DNA from: an uncultured Eubacteriales bacterium
GTDB lineage: Bacteria > Bacillota > Clostridia > Oscillospirales > Acutalibacteraceae
Length of the DNA stretch: 64,000 nucleotides
Direction: 5' to 3'
Assembly: GCA_934436505.1 (NCBI GenBank)
Contig: CAKSAP010000003.1
Span: forward strand, 1-64,000
Every line of letters starts with the position of its first letter. Within the stretch, counting starts at the first letter, position 1. Made by a program: the position numbers and the translations under genes. Below are positions 31,930-39,805 of the stretch, piece by piece. Below the pieces are notes generated by a model, which was not told the origin of the DNA, ran no database searches, and saw nothing but the letters and a program-made list of their open reading frames with translations.

Positions 31930-32958
31930 CTATATCAAAAGCATACAATCGCCGAAGCTGAAAAATCTATATTCCTTCTTAACCGCATCATTGTATGAAG
32001 CGAGCACATCTTCTCTGTTATAAAACGCCGAAACAAGCATAATCAGCGTGCTTTCGGGCAAATGGAAATTTGTCAAAAGAGCATCGATACACTTAAATTC
32101 ATATCCCGGATAAATAAAAATGCTTGTCCAGCCGTCAGCCTCGGTAATTTCTCCGTTATATGTCGCAACGCTTTCGAGAGTTCTGCAGCTTGTTGTGCCG
32201 ACAGCGATAACTCTTTTACCGTTTTTATGTGTTTCGTTTATCAAATCGGCAGTTTCCTTCGGAAGATGATAATGCTCCGAATGCATCTTGTGGTCTTCGA
32301 TATTTTCAGCCTTAACAGGTCTGAATGTGCCTATTCCGACGTGCAATGTAACATAGCCGATATTAACACCTTTATCCTTAATTTTTTTGAGAATTTCGGG
32401 AGTAAAGTGCAAGCCTGCCGTCGGTGCTGCCGCAGAGCCTAACTCCTTAGCATAAACGGTCTGATAGCGGTCGTTGTCCTCTAACTTTTCGGTAATATAG
32501 TGCGGCAACGGCATCTCTCCGACCTTTTCAAGAACGTTGAAAATATTGTTACCCTCATAAGTAAATTTCGCAAGTCTGTTGCCGTTTTCAAGCACATCAA
32601 TAATTTCCGCCTTTAATATACCGTTTCCGAAAACAAACCTTGAGCCTGCTTTTGCTCGTCTGCCTGGGCCTGTAATAACCTCCCACACATCGTTTTCCTT
32701 TTGTGTGAGCATCAAAAACTCAACATGAGCGCCCGTTTTCTCCTTCACGCCGTAAAGTCGTGCGGGTAAAACTTTAGTATCGTTGAGAATAAGGCAATCT
32801 CCCTCGTTGAGGTAATCGACAATATCGTAAAAGTGCTTGTCCTCATTTCTATGCTCGGAACGGTGAATTACCATCATTTTAGACGCATCCCTCGGCTCTA
32901 TCGGGGTTTGAGCAATTCGTTCTTTGGGCAATTCGTAATAAAAATCTTCTTTTTTCAT
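31930..32958 (-). CDS. queA: S-adenosylmethionine:tRNA ribosyltransferase-isomerase
   Basis: QueA transfers and rearranges the ribosyl part of SAM onto preQ1-tRNA to give epoxyqueuosine. Signature segments are YELPKERIAQTPIEPRDAS, DCLILNDTKVLPARLYG, SAAAPTAGLHFTPEIL, YVTLHVGIGTFRPV and TNFHLPESTLIMLVSAF. The length of 342 aa is normal. It is first in the leftward run queA-tgt-yajC-TIGR04086-spoIIM; ATG 32958 follows AGGAGAAACCCA. The gene diverges from the riboswitch-controlled asd operon. Confidence 0.96.
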   Translation of the reverse strand: MKKEDFYYELPKERIAQTPIEPRDASKMMVIHRSEHRNEDKHFYDIVDYLNEGDCLILNDTKVLPARLYGVKEKTGAHVEFLMLTQKENDVWEVITGPGRRAKAGSRFVFGNGILKAEIIDVLENGNRLAKFTYEGNNIFNVLEKVGEMPLPHYITEKLEDNDRYQTVYAKELGSAAAPTAGLHFTPEILKKIKDKGVNIGYVTLHVGIGTFRPVKAENIEDHKMHSEHYHLPKETADLINETHKNGKRVIAVGTTSCRTLESVATYNGEITEADGWTSIFIYPGYEFKCIDALLTNFHLPESTLIMLVSAFYNREDVLASYNDAVKKEYRFFSFGDCMLLI

Positions 32959-33006
32959 TGGGTTTCTCCTACAAATATATGAAATTTATAAAATTGATAA
33001 AATTAT

Positions 33007-33035
33007 TTGACTATATAAGGTATTGGTGGTAAAAT
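33007..33035 (+). promoter_or_regulatory. Promoter of the lysine operon
   Basis: TTGACT (33007) and TAAAAT (33030) are separated by 17 bases, with an extended -10 (TGG), nearly the same as the typA promoter. Confidence 0.75.
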
Positions 33036-33042
33036 ATATTTA

Positions 33043-33216
33043 ACTGCGATAGAGGTGCGAAAACAATCAGTAGTTTGCGTCAGAATTCAGCAATTCATTG
33101 ACCGTATAACAAAAGGTGTTTTTGCCGAAGATAAGGCGACTGCTGATAAACTTTATCTGGGGATATTGTGAATAACAATATAACTGTCATCATTGTTTGA
33201 TGGAGTGCTATCTGCA
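33043..33216 (+). ncRNA. Lysine riboswitch (L box)
   Basis: The conserved 5' strand GATAGAGGTGCGA and the 3' strand TGATGGAGTGCTATC close the P1 helix (GATAG 33048-33052 with CTATC 33208-33212). Between them are the AGTAG element and the TGTCAT segment typical of the class. It binds lysine and, with the terminator at 33258, should shut off asd-dapA-dapB when lysine is plentiful. Confidence 0.9.
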
Positions 33217-33257
33217 TTGAAATAAAATTTTCAATGTTGCTCTTTTTCTCAATGGTG

Positions 33258-33286
33258 ACCGGTTAGCAAAACCGGTTATTTTTTTT
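33258..33286 (+). terminator. Lysine-riboswitch expression-platform terminator
   Basis: ACCGGTT and AACCGGT form a 7-bp stem around AGCAA, followed by ATTTTTTTT. It lies 42 bases after the aptamer and before asd. Confidence 0.88.
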
Positions 33287-33324
33287 GCAGATAATAGAAT
33301 AACATTTTTTGGAGGTAATTACAA

Positions 33325-34413
33325 GTGGAAAAGAAGTATAATGTCGGAGTTATCGGCGCAACAGGTATGGTAGGACAGAGATTTTTGACCTTACTTGCAA
33401 ATCATCCGTGGTTTAATGTAAAGGTTGTAGCTGCAAGCGCTCGTTCCGCAGGCAAGAAATATGAAGACGCTGTCGGCTCAAAATGGTGCATGGATGTTGC
33501 AATCCCCGAGAATGTTAAAGACCTTGTTGTTATGAACGCAACAGACGATATAAAAGAAATCGCATCACAGGTTGACTTTGTTTTCTGTGCTGTTGATATG
33601 AAAAAGGATGAAATCAAGGCTCTTGAAGAGGAATATGCAAAGGCTGAATGCCCCGTTGTTTCAAATAACAGCGCACACAGACATACGCCCGATGTTCCGA
33701 TGGTTCTTCCCGAGCTTAACCCCGAGCATATTGAAATTATCCCTTCACAGCGTAAGCGTCTCGGCACAAAGAGAGGCTTCGTTGCAGTAAAGCCCAACTG
33801 CTCGCTTCAGGGATATGTACCTGCTCTTTTCCCGATCGATAAAGCAGGCTTTAAGGTAAAGGATGTTCTCGTATGCACATATCAGGCTATTTCGGGCGCA
33901 GGTAAGACCTTTGAAACATGGCCTGAAATGATTGATAATGTTATCCCTTTTATCGGCGGAGAAGAAGAAAAATCAGAAAAAGAGCCTCTTAAAATTTGGG
34001 GCAAAATCGAGGGCGACGTAATCGTTGACGCAAAAAGGCCCAACTTCACGGCACAGTGCCTTCGTGTACCCGTTACAAACGGTCATATGGGCGCAACCTT
34101 TGTAAGATTTGAAAACAAACCCACCAAAGAGCAAATTCTCGACATTTGGAAAAATTATAAGGGCAGACCGCAAGAGCTTAAGCTTCCGTCGGCTCCCAAG
34201 CAGTTCCTCAACTATTTTGTAGAGGACAATATGCCGCAGACAAAGCTCAACAGAGATATTGAAAACGGTATGGGAATTTCAATCGGAAGATTGCGTGAGG
34301 ACACACAGTACGATTATAAATTTGTTTGTCTTTCTCACAACACATTGAGAGGTGCCGCAGGCGGAGCAGTTCTCCTTGCAGAGCTTCTTTGCGCTGAAGG
34401 CTATATGGATTGA
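33325..34413 (+). CDS. asd: Aspartate-semialdehyde dehydrogenase (archaeal/fungal type)
   Basis: Asd reduces aspartyl phosphate to aspartate semialdehyde, the branch point to lysine, threonine and methionine. The NADP loop is GVIGATGMVGQRF and the catalytic Cys is in KPNCSLQGYVP. NNSAHRHTPDVPMVLPELNP and the 362-aa length mark the archaeal/fungal-type subfamily rather than the E. coli type. The start is GTG 33325, after GGAGGTAATTACAA. It is the first gene under the lysine riboswitch. Confidence 0.95.
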   Translation: MEKKYNVGVIGATGMVGQRFLTLLANHPWFNVKVVAASARSAGKKYEDAVGSKWCMDVAIPENVKDLVVMNATDDIKEIASQVDFVFCAVDMKKDEIKALEEEYAKAECPVVSNNSAHRHTPDVPMVLPELNPEHIEIIPSQRKRLGTKRGFVAVKPNCSLQGYVPALFPIDKAGFKVKDVLVCTYQAISGAGKTFETWPEMIDNVIPFIGGEEEKSEKEPLKIWGKIEGDVIVDAKRPNFTAQCLRVPVTNGHMGATFVRFENKPTKEQILDIWKNYKGRPQELKLPSAPKQFLNYFVEDNMPQTKLNRDIENGMGISIGRLREDTQYDYKFVCLSHNTLRGAAGGAVLLAELLCAEGYMD

Positions 34414-34427
34414 TTGGAGGAAAATTT

Positions 34428-35315
34428 ATGAAGAACCCAATTTTTACAGGTGCAGGCGTTGCTATAATTACCCCGTTTACAGCCGATGGCAAGGTAAACG
34501 AAAAGATATTGGCTGAAATCATTGAGTATCAGATTTCACATTCAACGGACGCTATCGTTATTTGCGGTACTACCGGAGAGAGTGCAACTCTTGACCATAA
34601 TGAGCATACACAGGCTATTAAGATTGCTGTTGACGTAACGGCAGGCAGAATTCCCGTTATCGCAGGAACAGGCTCAAATGATACCGCTTATGCGCTTAAG
34701 CTTTCGAATGATGCCGAAAAGCTCGGTGTTGACGGACTTCTTATGGTTACACCTTATTACAACAAGGCTTCACAGGAGGGTCTTATTAAGCACTTTAACT
34801 ATGTTGCAGACAGAGTTTCAACACCGATTATTCTTTACAATGTTCCTTCGAGAACAGGCTGTGAAATTAAGCCCGAAACCTATGCTGAGCTTGCAAAGCA
34901 CAAAATGATTTATGCGGCTAAGGAAGCAACAGGCAACCTTTCCTCGATTGCAAAGACAATTTCACTTGTTCCCGAGGATTTTGCAATTTATTCGGGTAAT
35001 GACGATCAAATTACTCCTATTATGTCTTTGGGCGGTAAGGGCGTTATTTCGGTGCTTTCAAATATTCTTCCGCAGGTTGCTCATGATATTGCACAGACGG
35101 CTCTTGACGGCGATTTCAAAAAGAGTGCGGAGCTTCAGCTTAAATACCTCGAGCTTTGCAACGCTATGTTTATGGATGTAAACCCCATTCCCGTTAAGGT
35201 TGCTATGAGAATGATGGGAATTGATGTAGGTCCGTTGAGACTTCCTCTTTGTGATATGACACCTGCAAATACAGAAAAATTAAAATCCGTTCTTCAAAAG
35301 TACGAGCTGATATAA
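34428..35315 (+). CDS. dapA: 4-hydroxy-tetrahydrodipicolinate synthase
   Basis: DapA condenses pyruvate with aspartate semialdehyde, the first committed lysine step. CGTTGESATL, the catalytic Tyr in IILYNVPSRTG, the Schiff-base Lys in YAAKEATGN and YSGNDDQITPIM are all present. The protein has 295 aa. ATG 34428 is preceded by GGAGG; an earlier in-frame ATG at 34410 overlaps the asd stop without a ribosome binding site. The NanA protein at 10966 is its paralogue, with different substrate motifs. Confidence 0.96.
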   Translation: MKNPIFTGAGVAIITPFTADGKVNEKILAEIIEYQISHSTDAIVICGTTGESATLDHNEHTQAIKIAVDVTAGRIPVIAGTGSNDTAYALKLSNDAEKLGVDGLLMVTPYYNKASQEGLIKHFNYVADRVSTPIILYNVPSRTGCEIKPETYAELAKHKMIYAAKEATGNLSSIAKTISLVPEDFAIYSGNDDQITPIMSLGGKGVISVLSNILPQVAHDIAQTALDGDFKKSAELQLKYLELCNAMFMDVNPIPVKVAMRMMGIDVGPLRLPLCDMTPANTEKLKSVLQKYELI

Positions 35316-35337
35316 ATTTTTCAAGGATGTGTAAATA

Positions 35338-36093
35338 ATGGTTAAAATCATTTTAAGCGGTTGTTCGGGAAAGATGGGACACGTTATTACAAAGTGTGTG
35401 GAGAACAAGGAAAATTGCGAAATCGTAGCAGGCGTTGACATAAACAAATGCGACGCCCCCTACCCGATTTTTGCTTCGTTTTCAGAGATTGATGTTGATG
35501 CCGATGTTATTATCGACTTTTCGCATCCGTCAGTTCTCGCATCGTTGCTCGAATACTGCAAGAAGAATAAAATGCCTGCTGTTATTGCGACAACAGGACT
35601 TTCCGATGAGCAGAAAAAGGAAATTGAGGACACCTCAAAGGAAGTTCCGATGTTCTTTTCGGCAAATATGTCAATCGGCGTAAATCTTATTTCAGAGCTT
35701 GCCGCTAAGGCTGCAAGGGTTTTGGAAGGCTCGTTCGATATTGAAATTGTCGAGGCTCATCACAATCAAAAAATCGATGCACCGTCGGGAACGGCTCTTA
35801 TGCTTGCCGACAGCATTTCGGATGCTTTAACAAACAAGCCGACCTATGAATTCGACAGACATTCAAAGCGTGCTAAAAGAGACCCGAACGAAATCGGAAT
35901 TCATTCAATCAGAGGCGGTACAATCGTCGGAGAGCACGAGGTTATTTTTGCGGGACTTGATGAAATCATCACAATTTCACATTCCGCACGCTCGAAGGAT
36001 CTCTTTGCCGTAGGTGCTGTAAACGCAGCTGTTTTTCTTAAAGGAAAGCCTGCAGGTATGTATTCGATGAAACAGTTGGTTGATGAGAAATAA
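35338..36093 (+). CDS. dapB: 4-hydroxy-tetrahydrodipicolinate reductase
   Basis: DapB reduces the DapA product with NAD(P)H. The nucleotide loop is SGCSGKMG, and the substrate and catalytic region is EAHHNQKIDAPSGTA, with both His and Lys. HSIRGGTIVGEHEVIFAG follows. The length of 251 aa is normal. It lies 22 bases after dapA behind AAGGATG and 9 bases before the ACT protein, so it is within the riboswitch-controlled operon. Confidence 0.96.
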   Translation: MVKIILSGCSGKMGHVITKCVENKENCEIVAGVDINKCDAPYPIFASFSEIDVDADVIIDFSHPSVLASLLEYCKKNKMPAVIATTGLSDEQKKEIEDTSKEVPMFFSANMSIGVNLISELAAKAARVLEGSFDIEIVEAHHNQKIDAPSGTALMLADSISDALTNKPTYEFDRHSKRAKRDPNEIGIHSIRGGTIVGEHEVIFAGLDEIITISHSARSKDLFAVGAVNAAVFLKGKPAGMYSMKQLVDEK

Positions 36094-36102
36094 GGTGTTT
36101 TT

Positions 36103-36567
36103 ATGAGTATTATACAAAGCATTTCAGTTACGGAGGATGTTACTCTTGTATCGTTGCAGGACTCTCCTGCCGACATTGGTTTAATCTCCGATATATTCAC
36201 GGAAATTTCAAAAAACAATATTGACGTTGATATGATTTCGCAAACGCCCCCTCATTCACACACACCAAACCTTTCTTTTACGGTTTCGGATGAGGATGTC
36301 GGTAAAATGCTTGAAATTACAGCCAAATTGCGTGATATTTATCCCGATATGAAATTGACCTTACGCAGCGGAAACTGTAAAATTTCAGTGTTTGGCGAGG
36401 AAATGCGTGGCACTCCCGGTGTTGCGGTAAAGGTGTTTTACGCACTTTCAAAAGCAAATGTTGAGGTCAGTATGATTACGACCTCGGAGGTTGACATTTC
36501 TCTGCTTGTTGACAAGCATTTTGTCGAGCCTGCGATTGAAAGCCTCGAACGTGAATTTAACAAATAA
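36103..36567 (+). CDS. Stand-alone tandem ACT-domain protein, aspartokinase regulatory-like
   Basis: The 154-aa protein looks like the C-terminal regulatory half of an aspartokinase without the kinase. A first ACT unit has VTLVSLQDSPADIGLISDIF and DVDMISQ; a second has KISVFGEEMRGTPGVAVKVF and NVEVSMITTSEVDISLLV. It is co-transcribed with dapB under lysine control. It could bind lysine and regulate a separate aspartokinase, or act on DapA or DapB; no kinase lies in the window. A terminator follows. Confidence 0.8.
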   Translation: MSIIQSISVTEDVTLVSLQDSPADIGLISDIFTEISKNNIDVDMISQTPPHSHTPNLSFTVSDEDVGKMLEITAKLRDIYPDMKLTLRSGNCKISVFGEEMRGTPGVAVKVFYALSKANVEVSMITTSEVDISLLVDKHFVEPAIESLEREFNK

Positions 36568-36582
36568 GCACAAATAAAGATT

Positions 36583-36615
36583 AAGGACTTTGGTTTAATC
36601 CAAAGTCCTTTTTTT
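36583..36615. terminator. Terminator after the lysine operon
   Basis: AAGGACTTTGG and CCAAAGTCCTT form a perfect 11-bp stem around TTTAAT, followed by T5. It overlaps the last codons of the convergent UPF0178 gene. Confidence 0.9.
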
Positions 36616-37038
36616 GAGTATTGATATAAGTGTTTTTGAAAACTTTTCGTCTTGCTCGGCAGTACGCTTGGCAGGGCCCTTTGTTCTGCCCCCTGCCCGT
36701 CTGATTTTCTTTGAAATATGCCTTTGCGCCAAAAGAGAATCGATATTATTCTGTGAATAAATCAAGCCGTTTTGATTTAGTACACAGTCTGTTTTTGCAA
36801 GGCACATAGCCGCAAGCCCGTAATCCTGAGTTATGACAATATCGCCGTTTTTTATAAGGTTTACAATTCTGAAATCAGCACTGTCAGCACCCTTTGAAAC
36901 TGTAATAATCTCGGCTTTATCACCTAAATCAAAGCTATGTGAGGCGTCAGCAACAACACAGCATTTAACCCCAAACCTTTGAGCTATATCAAGGGTTAAA
37001 TTCACAACCGGACAACCGTCCGCATCAATTACAATCAT
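36595..37038 (-). CDS. UPF0178/YaiI-YqxD family protein
   Basis: The 147-aa protein begins MIVIDADGCPVV, the signature of the DUF188 family, and continues with NGDIVITQDYGLAAMCL and the basic RRAGGRTKGPAKRT segment. The fold is PIN/NYN-like with conserved acidic residues, so a nuclease role has been proposed, but it is unproven. Its 3' end lies inside the terminator of the convergent lysine operon. It follows the AbrB-type gene by 14 bases and is probably co-transcribed with it. Confidence 0.88.
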   Translation of the reverse strand: MIVIDADGCPVVNLTLDIAQRFGVKCCVVADASHSFDLGDKAEIITVSKGADSADFRIVNLIKNGDIVITQDYGLAAMCLAKTDCVLNQNGLIYSQNNIDSLLAQRHISKKIRRAGGRTKGPAKRTAEQDEKFSKTLISILKKRTLD

Positions 37039-37052
37039 AAAATTTGCCTCTG

Positions 37053-37301
37053 TTATAAAAGATTTTCCATTTCTTTAACACAGTTTTGGCATATCCTGAC
37101 GCCGTGATACTCTATAAGGTCATCGGCACTGTTGCAAAAAAGACAAGCAGGCGTATATTTTTTCAAAATAACCATATCGTTATCGGTATAAATCTCAACC
37201 GCCGAGCCCTCCTCGGTAAGAGAAAGGAGCTTTCTTGTTTCCATAGGAAGCACAATTCTACCCATTTTGTCAATACTTCTGACAATTCCTGTCGATTTCA
37301 T
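37053..37301 (-). CDS. AbrB/SpoVT-type transcription factor with C-terminal zinc-finger-like tail
   Basis: The N-terminal 50 residues are a swapped-hairpin AbrB domain (GIVRSIDKMGRIVLPMETRK), as in AbrB, Abh and SpoVT. The last 30 residues are unusual: CLFC, then 16 residues, then CQNC, a likely zinc-binding ribbon not found in B. subtilis AbrB. In Clostridia such proteins act as transition-state or sporulation regulators. It is 82 aa with its own upstream region; targets are unknown. Confidence 0.85.
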   Translation of the reverse strand: MKSTGIVRSIDKMGRIVLPMETRKLLSLTEEGSAVEIYTDNDMVILKKYTPACLFCNSADDLIEYHGVRICQNCVKEMENLL

Positions 37302-37364
37302 AATATCACCGCCAAATCAAGAGTGATTATAACATAATTTGTCAAAACCGTCAACATTTGGCAG

Positions 37365-37401
37365 AAAAAACGCAGCACACTCAAAAAGAATGTACTGCGT
37401 T
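37365..37401 (-). terminator. Terminator of the glycolytic operon
   Basis: On the minus strand AACGCAG...CTGCGTT closes a stem with a weaker inner part, followed by T6, 16 bases after the gpmI stop. Confidence 0.75.
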
Positions 37402-37416
37402 AATTTTAAGCGTTTA

Positions 37417-38958
37417 TTATCTTTCGATAAGCGATTCGCCCGTCATTTCCTTCGGCTTATCAATGCCCATAATATCAAGCATTGTCGGAGAAAGGTCACA
37501 GAGCTTGCCGCCGTGTGCTTTGAGCTTGAAGTCATTGCCGTAGCCTGCAACGATAAGCGGAACGGGATTTGTCGTATGAGCTGTAAACGGCGAGCCGTCA
37601 TCCTCATACATCTTATCAGCGTTGCCGTGGTCAGCTGTGATAAGAATTACACCGTTCATTTTAAGTGTAGCATCGGCAAGCTTGCCGACACACTCGTCAA
37701 CGGTTTCAACAGCCTTAACAGCCGCATCAAACACGCCCGTATGTCCAACCATATCGCAGTTAGCATAGTTAAGAATAACAACATCATACTTGTCGCTCAA
37801 AACTCTTTCGCAAGCTGCGTCGCAAACCTCATAAGCGCTCATTTCGGGTTTAAGGTCAAAGGTTGAAATCTTCGGAGAGTCGATAAGAACTCTGTCCTCG
37901 CCGGGATAAACCTTTTCCTCGCCGCCGTTAAAGAAGAAAGTAACATGAGCGTATTTCTGCGTTTCGGCAATTCTCAACTGCTTTAAGCCGTGCTTTGAAA
38001 TAATCTCGCCCATTGTGTTGACAAGAGCCTCGGGCTTAAATGCAACGTGAACGTTAGGCATTTCTGCGTCATACTGCGTCATACATACATAGTAAAGCGG
38101 GAAGAATGCTTTTCTTTCGAATCCCGTGAAGTCGGGGTCAACAAAAGTTCTTGTAATTTCTCTTGCTCTGTCAGGACGGAAATTAAAGAAAATTACAGAA
38201 TCGTTTTCGCTGATGCTTTCGCCCTTTGAGCAAACAGTCGGCATAACAAACTCGTCTGTAAGATGCTTACCGTCGCCGTCGATAGTCTCATATGACTTTT
38301 TGACAGCTTCAACAGCATCATCTGTCTTTATGCCCTCGCCGTTAACCATTGCGTTATAAGCCATACCGACTCTATCCCACATATTGTCACGGTCCATAGC
38401 GTAAAATCTGCCCATTACGGTTGCGATTTCGCCAACACCGATTTCCTTCATTTTTGCTTCAAGCTCTTCAATGTATTCAACGCCCGAAGCCGGAGGAACA
38501 TCACGACCGTCAAGAAGTGCGTGAACGTAAACCTTTTCAAGTCCGTTGTCCTTTGCGAGCTTCAAAAGTCCGTAAAGATGGGTGTTGTGGCTGTGAACGC
38601 CGCCGTCTGAAAGCAATCCGATTAAATGGAGAGCTGTACCGTTCTTTTTGCAGTTTTCAATTGCACCGACAAGTGCTTCATTCTCAAAGAAATCACCGTC
38701 CTGAATTGACTTTGTAATTCTTGTGAGCTCTTGATAAACAACTCTGCCTGCGCCGATATTTGTATGACCTACCTCGGAGTTGCCCATCTGTCCGTCGGGA
38801 AGTCCGACATCCATTCCGGAAGCGCCGATATAAGTCATGGGATATTCAGCCATAAGCTTATCAAGATTAGGCGTTTTTGCCGCCTTGATAGCATTGCCGT
38901 AATCGGACGGGTTATTACCAAATCCGTCCATTATACATAAAACAACAGGTCTTTTCAT
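37417..38958 (-). CDS. gpmI: 2,3-bisphosphoglycerate-independent phosphoglycerate mutase
   Basis: This Mn-dependent enzyme interconverts 3- and 2-phosphoglycerate. It has the alkaline-phosphatase fold: CIMDGFGNN binds metal, the phosphorylated Ser is in MGNSEVGHTNIGAG, LLSDGGVHSH and DGRDVPPASG bind substrate, and ITADHGNADKM gives the second metal site. The length of 513 aa is normal. It is last in pgk-tpiA-gpmI. In spore formers this enzyme's pH sensitivity helps store 3-PGA in spores. Confidence 0.96.
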   Translation of the reverse strand: MKRPVVLCIMDGFGNNPSDYGNAIKAAKTPNLDKLMAEYPMTYIGASGMDVGLPDGQMGNSEVGHTNIGAGRVVYQELTRITKSIQDGDFFENEALVGAIENCKKNGTALHLIGLLSDGGVHSHNTHLYGLLKLAKDNGLEKVYVHALLDGRDVPPASGVEYIEELEAKMKEIGVGEIATVMGRFYAMDRDNMWDRVGMAYNAMVNGEGIKTDDAVEAVKKSYETIDGDGKHLTDEFVMPTVCSKGESISENDSVIFFNFRPDRAREITRTFVDPDFTGFERKAFFPLYYVCMTQYDAEMPNVHVAFKPEALVNTMGEIISKHGLKQLRIAETQKYAHVTFFFNGGEEKVYPGEDRVLIDSPKISTFDLKPEMSAYEVCDAACERVLSDKYDVVILNYANCDMVGHTGVFDAAVKAVETVDECVGKLADATLKMNGVILITADHGNADKMYEDDGSPFTAHTTNPVPLIVAGYGNDFKLKAHGGKLCDLSPTMLDIMGIDKPKEMTGESLIER

Positions 38959-38976
38959 ATTTTCACCTTCACTCGA

Positions 38977-39744
38977 TTATTTGGAAGCCGCTTTAACGAT
39001 GATTGAGAAATCCTCGGCTTTAAGTGAAGCACCGCCGATAAGACCGCCGTCAACATTAACCTTTTCAAGAAGCTCGTCAGCGTTTTTAGCGTTCATTGAA
39101 CCGCCGTACTGAACTGTAACTGCTTCAGCGGCATCAGCACCGTAAGCTTCTGCGATAGCGGCACGAACATAGCCGTTACCCTCGTCAGCCTGATCTGCGG
39201 TAGCTGTAACGCCTGTGCCGATTGCCCATACAGGCTCATAAGCTATGATAACATTTTTAAGCTGCTCGGGCTTAACATTTGTAAGAGCCATCTTTGTCTG
39301 ATATTTAAGGAGTGTTTCGGTGTAGCCGAGTTCTCTCTGCTCAAGAGTCTCGCCAACGCAAACGATAGCTGTAAAGCCTGCGTTAACAGCAGCGAGTGTA
39401 CGAAGGTTAACAGTCTGATCGGTCTCTCCGAAATAAGTTCTTCTCTCCGAGTGACCTACAACTACATATTCAACGCCTGCTTCCTTAAGCATATCAGCCG
39501 AAACCTCGCCTGTGTATGCGCCCGAAGCCTTAAAGTGAATGTTTTCAGCGCCGATTTTAATGTTTGAGCCTTTAGCTGCTTCAACAGCTGCGGGAATATC
39601 AATATAAGGAACGCAAAGAACAACGTCGCAATCCGCATCTGCTACAAGAGGCTTCATCTCGTTGATAAGAGCTGTTGTCTCCGACGGAGTTTTGTTCATT
39701 TTCCAGTTACCTGCGATAACTGCTTTTCTTACTGATTTTTTCAT
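38977..39744 (-). CDS. tpiA: Triose-phosphate isomerase
   Basis: TpiA interconverts DHAP and glyceraldehyde-3-phosphate. AGNWKMNKT holds the N-terminal Lys; the catalytic His is in VVGHSERRTYFGE and the Glu in AYEPVWAIGTG; the phosphate loop is GGSMNAKNA. The length is 255 aa. It lies between pgk and gpmI on the same strand, with an 18-base gap to gpmI. Confidence 0.97.
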   Translation of the reverse strand: MKKSVRKAVIAGNWKMNKTPSETTALINEMKPLVADADCDVVLCVPYIDIPAAVEAAKGSNIKIGAENIHFKASGAYTGEVSADMLKEAGVEYVVVGHSERRTYFGETDQTVNLRTLAAVNAGFTAIVCVGETLEQRELGYTETLLKYQTKMALTNVKPEQLKNVIIAYEPVWAIGTGVTATADQADEGNGYVRAAIAEAYGADAAEAVTVQYGGSMNAKNADELLEKVNVDGGLIGGASLKAEDFSIIVKAASK

Positions 39745-39805
39745 AATATTTTTCTCCTATTCATTGAAATTTGCAGGTAAGAATAACCTACCTGCAAATA
39801 ATAAA

